DNA of 64,000 nucleotides, from positions 434,001-498,000 of the forward strand of contig NZ_WTYH01000001.1 of the NCBI RefSeq assembly GCF_009827335.1. The letters run 5' to 3'. Under the pieces are notes generated by a model. It did no database searches. It was not told the DNA's origin and saw only the letters and a program-made list of their open reading frames with translations. Each line of letters opens with the position of its first letter. Position 1 is the first letter of the stretch. Below are positions 28,577 through 37,505 of the stretch, piece after piece. A program made the position numbers and the translations under genes. Source of the DNA: Aurantiacibacter arachoides (GTDB lineage: Bacteria; Pseudomonadota; Alphaproteobacteria; Sphingomonadales; Sphingomonadaceae).

Positions 28577-30325
28577 ATGTCCGAACACCATACCCTTTAC
28601 GCCGCTTTTGCCGAGCGGATCGACGCCGTGTTGTCCGCTCTCGAGCTGGAGGGCGCGCTGCCGCCCGGAACGTCGCGCGCCAATGTCAGCGTGGAGCCGC
28701 CGCGCGATCCCTCGCACGGCGATCTTGCCACCAATGCCGCGATGGTGCTGGCCAAGCCCGCCGCCACCAATCCGCGCAGCCTGGCCGAAAAGATCGTCGA
28801 GCACCTGTCGCGCGATCCGCTGATCGAAAGCGCCCAGATTGCCGGGCCGGGCTTCATCAACCTGCGCCTGGCTCGGTCCACCTGGACCGACGAGCTTGCC
28901 GCCATCGCCGCACTGGGCGGGGATTACGGCAAGTCGGCCATGGGCGAGGGCCGGCGGGTCAACATCGAGTATGTCTCCGCCAACCCCACCGGGCCGATGC
29001 ACATGGGTCATTGCCGCGGCGCGGTGGTGGGCGATGCGCTCGCCAGCCTGCTCGAATTTGCCGGACACGCCGTGACGCGCGAATACTACGTCAACGACGC
29101 CGGCGGGCAGGTGGATACGCTCGCCCGCTCGGTGCACTTGCGCTACCGCGAGGCACTGGGCGAGGATGTGGGCGCGATCCCCGACGGGTTCTATCCCGGC
29201 GCATACCTTGTGCCTGTCGGCGAGGCCGCCGCACAGGAATTCGGGGACCGCTACCGTTCCGCGCCCGAGGCCGAGTGGCTGCCGGTGTTCCGCGCCTTTG
29301 CCGTGGAGCGGATGATGGCGATCATCCGCGCCGATCTCCAACTGCTCGGCATCGCGCATGACGTGTTCTCGTCCGAGGCCGCGCTGCAGGCGGCGGGCAA
29401 GCCCGAGGCGGCAGAGGCGTGGCTGCGGGCGCATGACCTGGTTTACGACGGCGTGCTGGAAGCGCCCAAGGGCAAGGAACCGCCGGATGACTGGGAAGCG
29501 ACCGAGCTGCCGCTGTTCCGCAGCACCAGGTTCGGCGACGACCAGGATCGCCCGATCCGCAAGTCGGACGGCAAGTGGACCTATTTCGGCGCCGACCTCG
29601 CCTACCACATGCAAAAGGCGGAAAGCGCCGACGAGCTGATCGACATCTGGGGCGCCGACCATGCGGGCACCGTCAAGCGCATCAAGGCGGCGGTCGCTGC
29701 CCTGAGCGAAGGGCAGGGCGAGCCGATCCCCTTCGATGTGAAGCTGGTGCAGATGGTGCAATTGCTGCGCAATGGCGAGCCGGCCAAGATGTCCAAGCGC
29801 AGCGGCAACTTCGTCACCATCGCCGACATGGTGGACGAAGTGGGCAAGGACGTGGTGCGCTTCTCCATGCTGACCCGCAAGCCCGAGGCACAGATGGATT
29901 TCGACTTCGCCAAGGTGGTGGAAGAGAGCAAGGACAACCCCGTCTTCTACGTCCAGTATGCCCACGCGCGGATCCGTTCGATCCTGCGCAAGGGGGCGGA
30001 CGAGAACTTCGCGCCGTCAGCCGAACATCTGGGGTTGCTGGGCGAGGATGACCTTGCGCTGGTCAAGCGCGCCGCCCAGTTCCCGCGCGAGGTGGAAATG
30101 GCCGCCCGCACGCGCGAACCGCATCGCATCGCCTTTTATCTCGCCGATCTCGCCGCCGAGCTGCACGCCTTCTGGAACCTCGGCAACGCCGACCAGCAAA
30201 AGCGCTTCATCGTGGCACAGGACGCCAACCTTTCCGGGGCGAGACTTTTCCTCGCGGCGCAAATCGGGCAGGTCATTCGCAACGGCCTTGCACTTCTGGG
30301 GGTCGAGGCAGTCGAGGAACTGTAG
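28577..30325 (+). CDS. argS: Arginyl-tRNA synthetase
   Basis: A 582-residue class I synthetase. The N-terminal additional domain is followed by the ATP site ANPTGPMHMGHCRG (HMGH at 142-145, the HIGH equivalent) and KMSKRSGNFV at 404-413, then the anticodon-binding DALR domain with the typical C-terminus. Start at ATG 28577 gives the family N-terminus; an upstream frame extension has no conserved sequence. It heads an eight-gene colinear run, with the SPOR protein starting three bases after its stop. Confidence 0.97.
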   Translation: MSEHHTLYAAFAERIDAVLSALELEGALPPGTSRANVSVEPPRDPSHGDLATNAAMVLAKPAATNPRSLAEKIVEHLSRDPLIESAQIAGPGFINLRLARSTWTDELAAIAALGGDYGKSAMGEGRRVNIEYVSANPTGPMHMGHCRGAVVGDALASLLEFAGHAVTREYYVNDAGGQVDTLARSVHLRYREALGEDVGAIPDGFYPGAYLVPVGEAAAQEFGDRYRSAPEAEWLPVFRAFAVERMMAIIRADLQLLGIAHDVFSSEAALQAAGKPEAAEAWLRAHDLVYDGVLEAPKGKEPPDDWEATELPLFRSTRFGDDQDRPIRKSDGKWTYFGADLAYHMQKAESADELIDIWGADHAGTVKRIKAAVAALSEGQGEPIPFDVKLVQMVQLLRNGEPAKMSKRSGNFVTIADMVDEVGKDVVRFSMLTRKPEAQMDFDFAKVVEESKDNPVFYVQYAHARIRSILRKGADENFAPSAEHLGLLGEDDLALVKRAAQFPREVEMAARTREPHRIAFYLADLAAELHAFWNLGNADQQKRFIVAQDANLSGARLFLAAQIGQVIRNGLALLGVEAVEEL

Positions 30326-30328
30326 GAA

Positions 30329-31069
30329 ATGGCTTACCCCGGCGACCACGATTCTCCCGCTCGCAACGACGACGATTTCGTCGAGATCGACGAGACGTGG
30401 GAAGACGACGGGCAGCTGGCGCTGACCGACGAGGATGACCAGCTCCCGTGGCTGGAGGCCGACGAGTACGAGGCCGAAGGCGGGTTCGACTTCCGCATCC
30501 TGGTCTATGCCGTGCTCGGCCTTGTCGTGATCGGCCTGTTGCTGGCGGCGATCTGGTACGCCCTTCGCGACAGCACCGATCCCGAACTGGCTCCTGTCGG
30601 CAGCACGATCGAGGCGCCAGACCAGGCCTACAAGCAGCGCCCCGAGGATCCGGGCGGCGCCCAGGTCCAGGGTACGGGCGACCAGGCCTTCGGAGTGGCC
30701 GAAGGGCGATCCACGCGCGGCATCATCGCCCAGGATGACGAGGTTCGACCCACGATCGACCGCGACCAGGGCGAGGCGGACGGCGAAGATTCCGCCGCCG
30801 CGCCGGCTTCCCCTCCGGCCAATCGCGCGACCGGCGATCAGGTCTACGTCCAGATCGGCGCCTTTGGCAGCCGCGCCGATGCGGATGCCGCATGGGCCAC
30901 CGCAAGCGCGCGCTATTCGACGCTATCGGGAATGAGCCACCGCGTGGTGGAAGGCGACGTCAACGGCGCGACGGTGTTCCGCCTGCAGGCGATCGCCGCC
31001 AACCGCGATACAGGCGATGCGGCCTGCCGCGCCATTCGCGCCGCCGGCGGGGATTGCTACATCCGCTAG
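30329..31069 (+). CDS. SPOR domain membrane protein
   Basis: A 246-residue bitopic protein: a very acidic cytoplasmic region (residues 1-52), one membrane helix (about 56-78), a polar periplasmic linker and a C-terminal SPOR domain (about 165-246, starting GDQVYVQIGAFGSRADADAAW). SPOR domains bind glycan strands without stem peptides at the division septum. The gene lies between argS and nagZ, consistent with a role in septal peptidoglycan in this conserved neighbourhood. Confidence 0.9.
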   Translation: MAYPGDHDSPARNDDDFVEIDETWEDDGQLALTDEDDQLPWLEADEYEAEGGFDFRILVYAVLGLVVIGLLLAAIWYALRDSTDPELAPVGSTIEAPDQAYKQRPEDPGGAQVQGTGDQAFGVAEGRSTRGIIAQDDEVRPTIDRDQGEADGEDSAAAPASPPANRATGDQVYVQIGAFGSRADADAAWATASARYSTLSGMSHRVVEGDVNGATVFRLQAIAANRDTGDAACRAIRAAGGDCYIR

Positions 31070-31166
31070 TTGCGGCGCTCCGTCGCAACGGCGGGGCGTT
31101 TTCCCCCATCCGCGAGGCGTAAACGCTTGCCCGGGGCCGGCAACCTGTGCGAATCCTGCCCGCCTG

Positions 31167-32186
31167 ATGCTGCCTGCGATCCTCAGCCTTTCCGGCCCCA
31201 CGCTCACGAGCAGAGAGCGGGCGCTGTTCCGCAAGGCGGACCCCGCCGGGTATATCCTGTTTGGGCGCAACATCGTGGATCGCCAGCAGCTTCGCGCCCT
31301 GACAGACAGCCTGCGCGATCTGCACGGGCGTGACGACCTGCTCATCTCCATCGACCAGGAAGGCGGCCGCGTGGCCCGCATGAAGCCGCCGGAATGGCAG
31401 GCCTACCCGCCCCAGGGCGCGTTCGCCGAACTCTACGCCATCGCTCCGGTCAGCGCGATAGAGGCGGCGCGGGTCAACGCCGAGCTTATTGCGCTGGACC
31501 TTTCCGAAGTCGGGATCACCGTCGATTACCTCCCGCTGCTCGACCTGCCGGTTGACGGCGCGCACGACGTGATCGGCGACCGGGCTCTGGGCCGCGAGCC
31601 GATGCAGGTGGCGGCACTGGGCCGCGCCGTGCTGGACGGGCTCGCGCGCGGCGGCGTCGTCGGCTGCATCAAGCACATGCCAGGCCATGGCCGGGCCACC
31701 GTCGACAGCCACAAGGGTTTGCCGGTGGTCGAGGCGAGCGATGCGGAACTGGCGAGCGATATCGCGCCCTTCCAGCGCCTTGCCGACGCGCCCATGGCGA
31801 TGAGCGCGCACATCCGTTTCACCGCCTGGGACGCGGACAACCCGGCGACCCTGTCCAGCCGGGTCATCGAAGGCATCATCCGCAAGCGCATCGGCTTTAC
31901 CGGACTGCTCCTGTCCGACGATATCGACATGCAGGCGCTCGACGGCACCATCGCCGAGCGATCCGAACGGGCGATTGCCGCAGGGTGCGATCTGGTCCTC
32001 AACTGCTGGGGCAAGTTTGGCGACATGGCCGAGACTGCCGAGCGTCTGCCGGTGATCTCGGGGCCTTCCGCGATGCGCCTCGACCGGGCGATGAAGGGTG
32101 CGGGCCGCGTCGTCGAGGGACCGGGCCGCGAGGAGCTGCTGGCGAAGCGGGATGCGCTGCTCGCGATCGTGCGGCGGGCAGCGTGA
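31167..32186 (+). CDS. nagZ: Beta-N-acetylhexosaminidase NagZ (GH3)
   Basis: A 339-residue glycoside hydrolase family 3 enzyme that removes GlcNAc from anhydromuropeptides during cytoplasmic peptidoglycan recycling. Seen: IDQEGGRVARMK for substrate binding, KHMPGHGRATVDSH (His170 and the general acid loop), and LLLSDDIDMQAL with the nucleophile Asp at 251 or 252. There is no signal peptide, as expected. Start ATG 31167 matches the family N-terminus; a weak ribosome site precedes it. Its stop overlaps the GTG start of scpA. Confidence 0.94.
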   Translation: MLPAILSLSGPTLTSRERALFRKADPAGYILFGRNIVDRQQLRALTDSLRDLHGRDDLLISIDQEGGRVARMKPPEWQAYPPQGAFAELYAIAPVSAIEAARVNAELIALDLSEVGITVDYLPLLDLPVDGAHDVIGDRALGREPMQVAALGRAVLDGLARGGVVGCIKHMPGHGRATVDSHKGLPVVEASDAELASDIAPFQRLADAPMAMSAHIRFTAWDADNPATLSSRVIEGIIRKRIGFTGLLLSDDIDMQALDGTIAERSERAIAAGCDLVLNCWGKFGDMAETAERLPVISGPSAMRLDRAMKGAGRVVEGPGREELLAKRDALLAIVRRAA

Positions 32187-33001
32187 TCGACCTTGCCCGG
32201 CCGGCAGCGGCTGCGCAGGCCGGGGACGCCGACGACTGGACCGGCATTGCCGCGGCCGGCGCCAGTGCCGCAGCCGACGACGCGGCGCTGTATCTCGAAC
32301 TGGATGGTTGGGAAGGGCCGCTCGACCTGCTGCTCGACCTGGCGCGGCGGCAGAAGGTGGACCTGCGCGAAATCTCCATCCTCGCGCTGGTCGACCAGTA
32401 CATCGCCTATATCGAACAGGCCGAATCACTGCGGCTGGAAATTGCCGCTGATTATCTGGTGATGGCCGCCTGGCTCGCCTACCTGAAATCCGCCCTGCTG
32501 TTGCCCAAGGAGGAGCAGGAAGACCCCAGCCCCGAGGAACTTGCCCTGCGCCTGCAATTGCGGCTCCAGCGGCTCGGCGCCATGCGCGAGGCCGGCGCCC
32601 GGCTGATGGGACGAGACCGGCTGGGCCGCGACGTGTTCATGCGCGGTGCGCCGGAAGGGCTGAAGGTGCTGCGCCGCAACCAGTGGCAGTGCGACTGGTA
32701 TCAGCTCGTGCGCGCCTACGGGCAGGTCAGGCTGCGGACCGAACCCGTCGTCCACATGGTCGCCGATCGCCCGGTGATGACACTCGATTCGGCCATGCAG
32801 CGGGTTTCGGCCATGCTCGGCGTGACCGTCGAATGGCTGGACCTTCGCCATTTCCTGCCCGCCGGTGCCGATCCACGACTGCGCAAGAGCGCGCTGGCCT
32901 CCAGCTTCCTCGCCGCGCTGGAACTGGCGCGACTGGGCAAGGCGGAAATACGGCAGGATACGGTGTTCGGGCCGCTTGAACTGCGACGGGTGACGGCATG
33001 A
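32183..33001 (+). CDS. scpA: Segregation and condensation protein ScpA
   Basis: A 272-residue kleisin that bridges the SMC heads in chromosome condensation. The N-terminal SMC-contact helix region reads GWEGPLDLLLDLARRQKVDLREISILALVDQYIAYI, a strong ScpA signature, followed by LAYLKSALLLP. The C-terminal winged helix ends LELARLGKAEIRQDTVFGPL. A GTG start at 32183 overlaps the nagZ stop (GTGA), which implies coupled translation; scpB overlaps its stop by four bases. The first 30 residues are Ala/Asp-rich and not conserved. Confidence 0.93.
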   Translation: MIDLARPAAAAQAGDADDWTGIAAAGASAAADDAALYLELDGWEGPLDLLLDLARRQKVDLREISILALVDQYIAYIEQAESLRLEIAADYLVMAAWLAYLKSALLLPKEEQEDPSPEELALRLQLRLQRLGAMREAGARLMGRDRLGRDVFMRGAPEGLKVLRRNQWQCDWYQLVRAYGQVRLRTEPVVHMVADRPVMTLDSAMQRVSAMLGVTVEWLDLRHFLPAGADPRLRKSALASSFLAALELARLGKAEIRQDTVFGPLELRRVTA

Positions 33002-33675
33002 CGCAGGCCGTGTCCGAACTCGCCCGGGCAGTCGAGGCCTGCCTGTTCGCGGCCGAGCAACCGATGACGCAGGAGCAGATTTCCGCCCACCTCGGCGATG
33101 CGGATGTCTCTGGCGCGCTGGCGGAACTGGTGGCGGCCTATGCCGGGCGGGGGGTCGAACTGGTGGAGCACGCCCGGCGCTGGCATTTCCGCACGGCACC
33201 CGATCTTGCGCACCTGCTGCGGCGGGAAAAGGACCATGCCCGCCGCCTCTCGCGGGCGGCGACCGAGGTGCTGGCCATCGTGGCCTACCACGAACCCGTC
33301 AGCCGGGCCGAGATCGAGGCGATCCGCGGAGTGCAAACAAGCGGGGGAACGCTCGACGTGCTGATGGAGGCAGGCTGGGTGCGCGTGGCTGGCCGGCGCG
33401 AGGTTCCCGGCCGGCCGGTAATTTACGCCACCACGCCCGACTTCCTTGTCCATTTCGGCCTCGCCTCGCGCAAGGACCTGCCGGGGATCGACGAGCTCAA
33501 GGCAGCGGGCCTGCTCGACCCCGTCGACGACGCCTATGACGACATGGTGGCGAGCAGGGAGGACGAACGCGCCGCCAGAGCGGCGGCGCTTGCCGATGCC
33601 TCTAGCGAGGCAGCCGAGGCACAGGTGCGCCTGGCCGAAGCGGAAGCTCTGGAAAGTCCGGGCGAAAGGGCCTAG
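32998..33675 (+). CDS. scpB: Segregation and condensation protein ScpB
   Basis: A 225-residue tandem winged-helix protein that binds ScpA in the SMC-ScpAB condensin. Signatures: [16 protein letters not shown] at the start, [29 protein letters not shown] in the middle and [18 protein letters not shown]. The last 45 residues are an acidic Ala/Glu-rich tail. It overlaps scpA by four bases and is followed after 40 bases by tatA. Confidence 0.94.
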   Translation: MTQAVSELARAVEACLFAAEQPMTQEQISAHLGDADVSGALAELVAAYAGRGVELVEHARRWHFRTAPDLAHLLRREKDHARRLSRAATEVLAIVAYHEPVSRAEIEAIRGVQTSGGTLDVLMEAGWVRVAGRREVPGRPVIYATTPDFLVHFGLASRKDLPGIDELKAAGLLDPVDDAYDDMVASREDERAARAAALADASSEAAEAQVRLAEAEALESPGERA

Positions 33676-33715
33676 ACGGGTCGAACACTGGCTCATCAGC
33701 CGACGGAGTTTCGAC

Positions 33716-34015
33716 ATGGGTAGTTTTTCGATCTGGCACTGGCTCATCGTGCTGGTCATCGTGCTGGTGCTGTTCGGCAGAGGCCGCGTTGCCGATATCA
33801 TGGGCGATTTCGGCAAGGGCATCAGCAGCTTCAAGAAGGGCATGAACGAGGATCCTGAGCGCCCGGCAGAACCCACGGCGCAGATCCAGGCGCCTGCACC
33901 ACCGGTCGCGCCCACTCCCGCTCCCCCGACCGCGGCAACGCCTGCGCCCGCGGAGCCGGCTGTGCCGGTAGCCGGTACAGCCGACCATCCGGTGTCCGAC
34001 CGGACCCAGGCCTGA
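33716..34015 (+). CDS. tatA: Sec-independent translocase subunit TatA
   Basis: A 99-residue pore subunit of the twin-arginine translocase: an N-terminal membrane helix ([16 protein letters not shown]), the Phe-Gly hinge, an amphipathic helix ([20 protein letters not shown]) and a long Pro/Ala-rich disordered tail. The true start is ATG 33716, although the frame is open back into scpB. First of tatA-tatB-tatC. Confidence 0.95.
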   Translation: MGSFSIWHWLIVLVIVLVLFGRGRVADIMGDFGKGISSFKKGMNEDPERPAEPTAQIQAPAPPVAPTPAPPTAATPAPAEPAVPVAGTADHPVSDRTQA

Positions 34016-34049
34016 CCCGCTTGGGCACACCGTGCCCTAGGACACGTTC

Positions 34050-34523
34050 ATGTTCGGCATCGACGGCCCCGAATTTCTCATCATAGCGATTGTCGCGATC
34101 CTTGTGATCGGCCCCAAGGACATGCCGCTCGCGCTGCGAACGGCCGGTCGCTGGATCGGCAAGATGCGCAAGGTTTCTGGCCACTTCCGATCGGGGCTTG
34201 ATGCCATGATACGTGAAGCCGAGTTGGAGGACATGGAGAAGAAGTGGAAGGAGCAGAACGAAAAGATCATGCGGGAGCATCCCGAGGGCGCACCCGCAGA
34301 GTCCGCGGTGATGGAGCCCACGGGCGCCTACCCGTCCCCGCGCGCCGCTGCCGAGCATGAGATGACACAACGCGAGGCCGAGATCGTCGCCGCGAAAATA
34401 GCCGCAGGTTCGCCCGACGAACGGCGGGTTGCCACCGACGGGCGGGCCGATGGAGCGACCGAGGCCGAAATGCCAGTGGCGCCTGCATCTGGCGAAGCGG
34501 CGGGCAAAGGGTCCGCAGCCTGA
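34050..34523 (+). CDS. tatB: Sec-independent translocase subunit TatB
   Basis: A 157-residue TatB with N-terminal membrane helix (FLIIAIVAILVIGPKDMP, including the family GPKD/GP-x-x-P hinge) and a long amphipathic helix (LALRTAGRWIGKMRKVSGHF) before a polar tail. With TatC it forms the receptor for twin-arginine signal peptides. Its stop overlaps the tatC start by one base. Confidence 0.95.
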   Translation: MFGIDGPEFLIIAIVAILVIGPKDMPLALRTAGRWIGKMRKVSGHFRSGLDAMIREAELEDMEKKWKEQNEKIMREHPEGAPAESAVMEPTGAYPSPRAAAEHEMTQREAEIVAAKIAAGSPDERRVATDGRADGATEAEMPVAPASGEAAGKGSAA

Positions 34524-35356
34524 TGGCATTCCGCCTGCCCGATCTCGACGACACGCAGTCGCCCCTGCTGGATCATCTGATCGAATTGCGCAGTCGGCTG
34601 GTGAAGGCCGTTCTCGCCCTGCTTCTCGCCTTCGGCATTTGTTTCTATTTCGCCGATCGGATTTTCGGGTTTCTCGTCCGCCCACTGACCGACGCCTTTC
34701 CCGAAGGGCAGGGCCGCCTGATCTATACCCGCCTCTACGAAGCGTTTTTCGTGGAAGTGAAGGTGGCCTTGTTCGCAGCCTTCTTTCTGGCCTTTCCGAT
34801 TATCGCCAACCAGCTCTGGGCGTTTCTTGCGCCCGGCCTCTACGCGCGCGAGAAACGCGCTTTCCTGCCGTTTCTGATCGCCACGCCCATCCTGTTCACG
34901 CTCGGCGGTGCTCTCGCCTATTACGTGGTGATGCCGATGGCGTTCACCTTTTTCCTCCAGTTCGAGGGGGAAGCGGGCGGATTGCAGGCGGAGGCGCTGC
35001 CGGCAATGGGCGACTACCTCGATCTCGTCATGCGCTTCATCCTCGCGTTTGGCATGAGCTTCCTGATGCCGGTATTGCTGCTGTTGCTCAATCGCGCAGG
35101 GCTGGTGTCGCGCGAACAGCTTGTCGCCGCACGGCGCTATGTGATTGTCGCGATCTTCGTTCTGGCTGCGATCGTGACACCGCCGGACGTGATCTCGCAG
35201 ATCATGCTGGCGGTGCCGTTGCTCATCCTGTTCGAAGGATCCCTGCTGCTCATGAAGCGCGCGGAAGACATCGCGGTGAGTGACGTCGCGGCACCGGCAG
35301 CCTCTTCCGGGCAGACCGACCTGCAGGTTGCCGAGCCGAAAGCACCGTCCGAGTAA
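34523..35356 (+). CDS. tatC: Sec-independent translocase subunit TatC
   Basis: A 277-residue polytopic protein with six predicted helices and the family signatures DHLIELRSRLVKAVLAL at the N-terminus, LWAFLAPGLYAREKR in the first periplasm-to-cytoplasm stretch and LIPF-type segments replaced by LVMRFILAFGMSFLMPVLL, followed by VIVAIFVLAAIVTPPDVISQIMLA. It recognises the twin-arginine motif of folded exported proteins. Last gene of the argS-tatC run; the final 30 residues are a polar tail. Confidence 0.96.
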   Translation: MAFRLPDLDDTQSPLLDHLIELRSRLVKAVLALLLAFGICFYFADRIFGFLVRPLTDAFPEGQGRLIYTRLYEAFFVEVKVALFAAFFLAFPIIANQLWAFLAPGLYAREKRAFLPFLIATPILFTLGGALAYYVVMPMAFTFFLQFEGEAGGLQAEALPAMGDYLDLVMRFILAFGMSFLMPVLLLLLNRAGLVSREQLVAARRYVIVAIFVLAAIVTPPDVISQIMLAVPLLILFEGSLLLMKRAEDIAVSDVAAPAASSGQTDLQVAEPKAPSE

Positions 35357-35442
35357 AGTCGTGCGACCGCCACGGGTCCGGCAACGTTTGTCCGGGTCAC
35401 ACCGGCTTTCAGACGAGCCACAGCCCAAACAATCTGCTGCCA

Positions 35443-35472
35443 AAAAAAACGGGGCCCCGAAGGACCCCGTTT
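35443..35472 (-). terminator. Strong rho-independent terminator (both directions)
   Basis: AAACGGGG pairs with CCCCGTTT around a ten-base loop. On the minus strand it is followed by a run of eight T, an ideal terminator for the 77-residue protein gene; on the plus strand it can also stop transcription leaving tatC. Confidence 0.92.
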
Positions 35473-35498
35473 CGTAATTCGGTAATTGCCGTCAGGCC

Positions 35499-35732
35499 TT
35501 ACGGGCTGGTCGGCAGGTCCACGTCGTCGTCACCGCCCACGGCGATGATGATGCCGGCAACGATAGCAGCCAGCGCCAGCAGGGCGATGATCACACCGCC
35601 GCCGTTTCCGCCGAACTGCTCTGCATCCTGCTCGACCTGGGCCGGAGCGCGCTGTCCCTCGATCGACTGCGCCAGGACGGGCGTGGCCATCAGCGCGGTG
35701 GCTGCGGCAATCGCGGTCATCGTCTTCTTCAT
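35499..35732 (-). CDS. Small secreted membrane protein of unknown function (77 aa)
   Basis: A 77-residue protein with a signal peptide (MKKTMTAIAAATALMATPVLA), a short polar spacer rich in Gln/Glu/Gly, then a membrane helix (VIIALLALAAIVAGIIIAVGG) and an acidic end (DDDVD). After processing it would be a tiny single-span protein with a periplasmic N-terminus. A GGAAGG ribosome site precedes ATG 35732, and a strong terminator follows, which suggests a stand-alone, well-expressed gene. Function unknown. Confidence 0.75.
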   Translation of the reverse strand: MKKTMTAIAAATALMATPVLAQSIEGQRAPAQVEQDAEQFGGNGGGVIIALLALAAIVAGIIIAVGGDDDVDLPTSP

Positions 35733-35813
35733 GTAGTGCTACCTTCCCATTTCAAAACGTAATTCTGGCTAGGCCTTACAGCAAGGCTATGCCAAATGCG
35801 AACAAATAATTCG

Positions 35814-37505
35814 TTACCGGCCAGCCGGACCTTCCACCAATGGACGCGCGATTTCAGCGTCGTAGACGCGTTGACCGGCAATCCACGTCTCCAGAACCCG
35901 TATCTGCCGGATCTGTTCCGGGTTGGACAGCAGGGGGTCGCCCGACAGCAGCACGAAGTCCGCCCGCTCGCCCGGCGCAAGGCGGCCGAACCGGCCATCG
36001 GCGAACCCGGCATAGGCGGCGCCCGCGGTATAGGCGGCGAGCGCCTGTTCGCGGTTGATTGTCTGTTCGGGATGCCAGCCGCCGAACGGCTCGCCCGCGG
36101 CATCGGTGCGGCTGATTGCCGCCGCCAGTCCGGCCAGCGGATCCACGGGTTCGACCGGGGCGTCGGTGCCAAAGGCAAGCAGGCCACCCTGCTCGATGAT
36201 GGAGCGCCACGCGTAGGCACCTTGCAACCGGGCCCCACCCAGGCGCGCTTCGGCCATCGTGCGGTCCGATGTCTGGTGGACAGGCTGCATGCTGGCGATC
36301 ACGCCGTGCTGGCCGAAGCGCGGTAAATCCGCCGGGTCGACGACCTGCGCGTGCTCGATTCGCCAGCGCCGGTCGCCGCCGTAATCGCTGGACAGTTCCT
36401 CGATCGCGTAGAGTGCCTCGGCATTGGCGGCGTCGCCGATGGCGTGGATGGCGACCTGGAAATCGTCGAGCGCGGCGCGGCTGATCAGGTTGCGCAGCTG
36501 GGTGCCGTTCAGCAACGGCAGGCCGCGGTTGCCGGCATCATCGGCGTAGTCCGCCTTCAGCAGCGCCCCGCGCGAGCCCAGCGCGCCGTCGAGGTAAAGT
36601 TTCACCCCGTTCAGACGCAAGCGATCGTCATACAGCCACAAGGTGGGCCCCGGCCCGCCGATGGTGAGCATGGACTCGACCGAATCGGCGTAGCTCATGA
36701 TGCGCATCCGCAGGCGGCCGGCATCGCCGGCGCGGCGGAAGGCCATCCAGTCGTCGATCGTGGTGCCCATGTCGGCCACGGCGGTCACGCCGTTTTCCAG
36801 CAGGATCGCCTGCGCATTGTAGAGCGCGACGTCGCGATCTTCGGGCAGCGGCGGGGGGACGGCATCGGCGACCAGGCTCATCGCCGCGTCGACCAGCACC
36901 CCTGCCGGGGCGCGGCCGCCGTTGCGCCGCTCGATCCGGCCGCCGGCGGGATCGGGCGTTGCGGCAGCGACGTTGCCCGCGGCCAGCGCCATCGAATTGG
37001 CCCAGCCGGCATGGCCGTCCACCCGTTCCAGCCAGACGGGCCGGTCCGAGACGACCGCGTCCAGTTCCGCGGCGGTGGGAAAACGGCCGAGACCCCAGCG
37101 TTCCTGGTTCCATCCGCGCCCGACGATCCACGGGCGGTCGGGGTTGGCCGCGGCATAGGTGGCGACGCGCACCAGCGCATCTTCCAGCGTGTTGGTTTCC
37201 GACAGGTCGAGCACCAATGTGCCAAGGCCCAGGCCCATGACGTGCAGGTGCGCGTCGATGAAGCCGGGCACCATGACGCGCCCCTCGCCATCGACGCGGT
37301 AGTCGATGTCGCGCGTGGGGCGATCGCCGCGGTCGAGAAGTTCGACGATCCGGCCTTCCTCGTCGATCACCATGCCGGCAAACCGATCGATGCGACCCTC
37401 GCGGTCGATCGAGATACCATCGACGTTGTCGACCAGGGTATCCGCCAGCGCAGGGGAGGAGAGGGCGAGCAGCGCGACACCGCAGACCAGACCGAGACGT
37501 TTCAC
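35814..37505 (-). CDS. Exported amidohydrolase (YtcJ-like metal-dependent hydrolase)
   Basis: A 563-residue amidohydrolase-superfamily enzyme with a signal peptide (residues 1-21, ending SPALA). The metal-binding HxH is His86/His88 in PGFIDAHLHVMG; the later conserved His are in QVAIHAIGDAAN and RIEHAQVV, and the last Asp in AFGTDAPVEPVDP. This is the YtcJ/Amidohydro_3 group, whose natural substrates are mostly unknown. It overlaps the preceding dehydrogenase gene by four bases, so both are probably one transcript. Confidence 0.9.
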   Translation of the reverse strand: MKRLGLVCGVALLALSSPALADTLVDNVDGISIDREGRIDRFAGMVIDEEGRIVELLDRGDRPTRDIDYRVDGEGRVMVPGFIDAHLHVMGLGLGTLVLDLSETNTLEDALVRVATYAAANPDRPWIVGRGWNQERWGLGRFPTAAELDAVVSDRPVWLERVDGHAGWANSMALAAGNVAAATPDPAGGRIERRNGGRAPAGVLVDAAMSLVADAVPPPLPEDRDVALYNAQAILLENGVTAVADMGTTIDDWMAFRRAGDAGRLRMRIMSYADSVESMLTIGGPGPTLWLYDDRLRLNGVKLYLDGALGSRGALLKADYADDAGNRGLPLLNGTQLRNLISRAALDDFQVAIHAIGDAANAEALYAIEELSSDYGGDRRWRIEHAQVVDPADLPRFGQHGVIASMQPVHQTSDRTMAEARLGGARLQGAYAWRSIIEQGGLLAFGTDAPVEPVDPLAGLAAAISRTDAAGEPFGGWHPEQTINREQALAAYTAGAAYAGFADGRFGRLAPGERADFVLLSGDPLLSNPEQIRQIRVLETWIAGQRVYDAEIARPLVEGPAGR

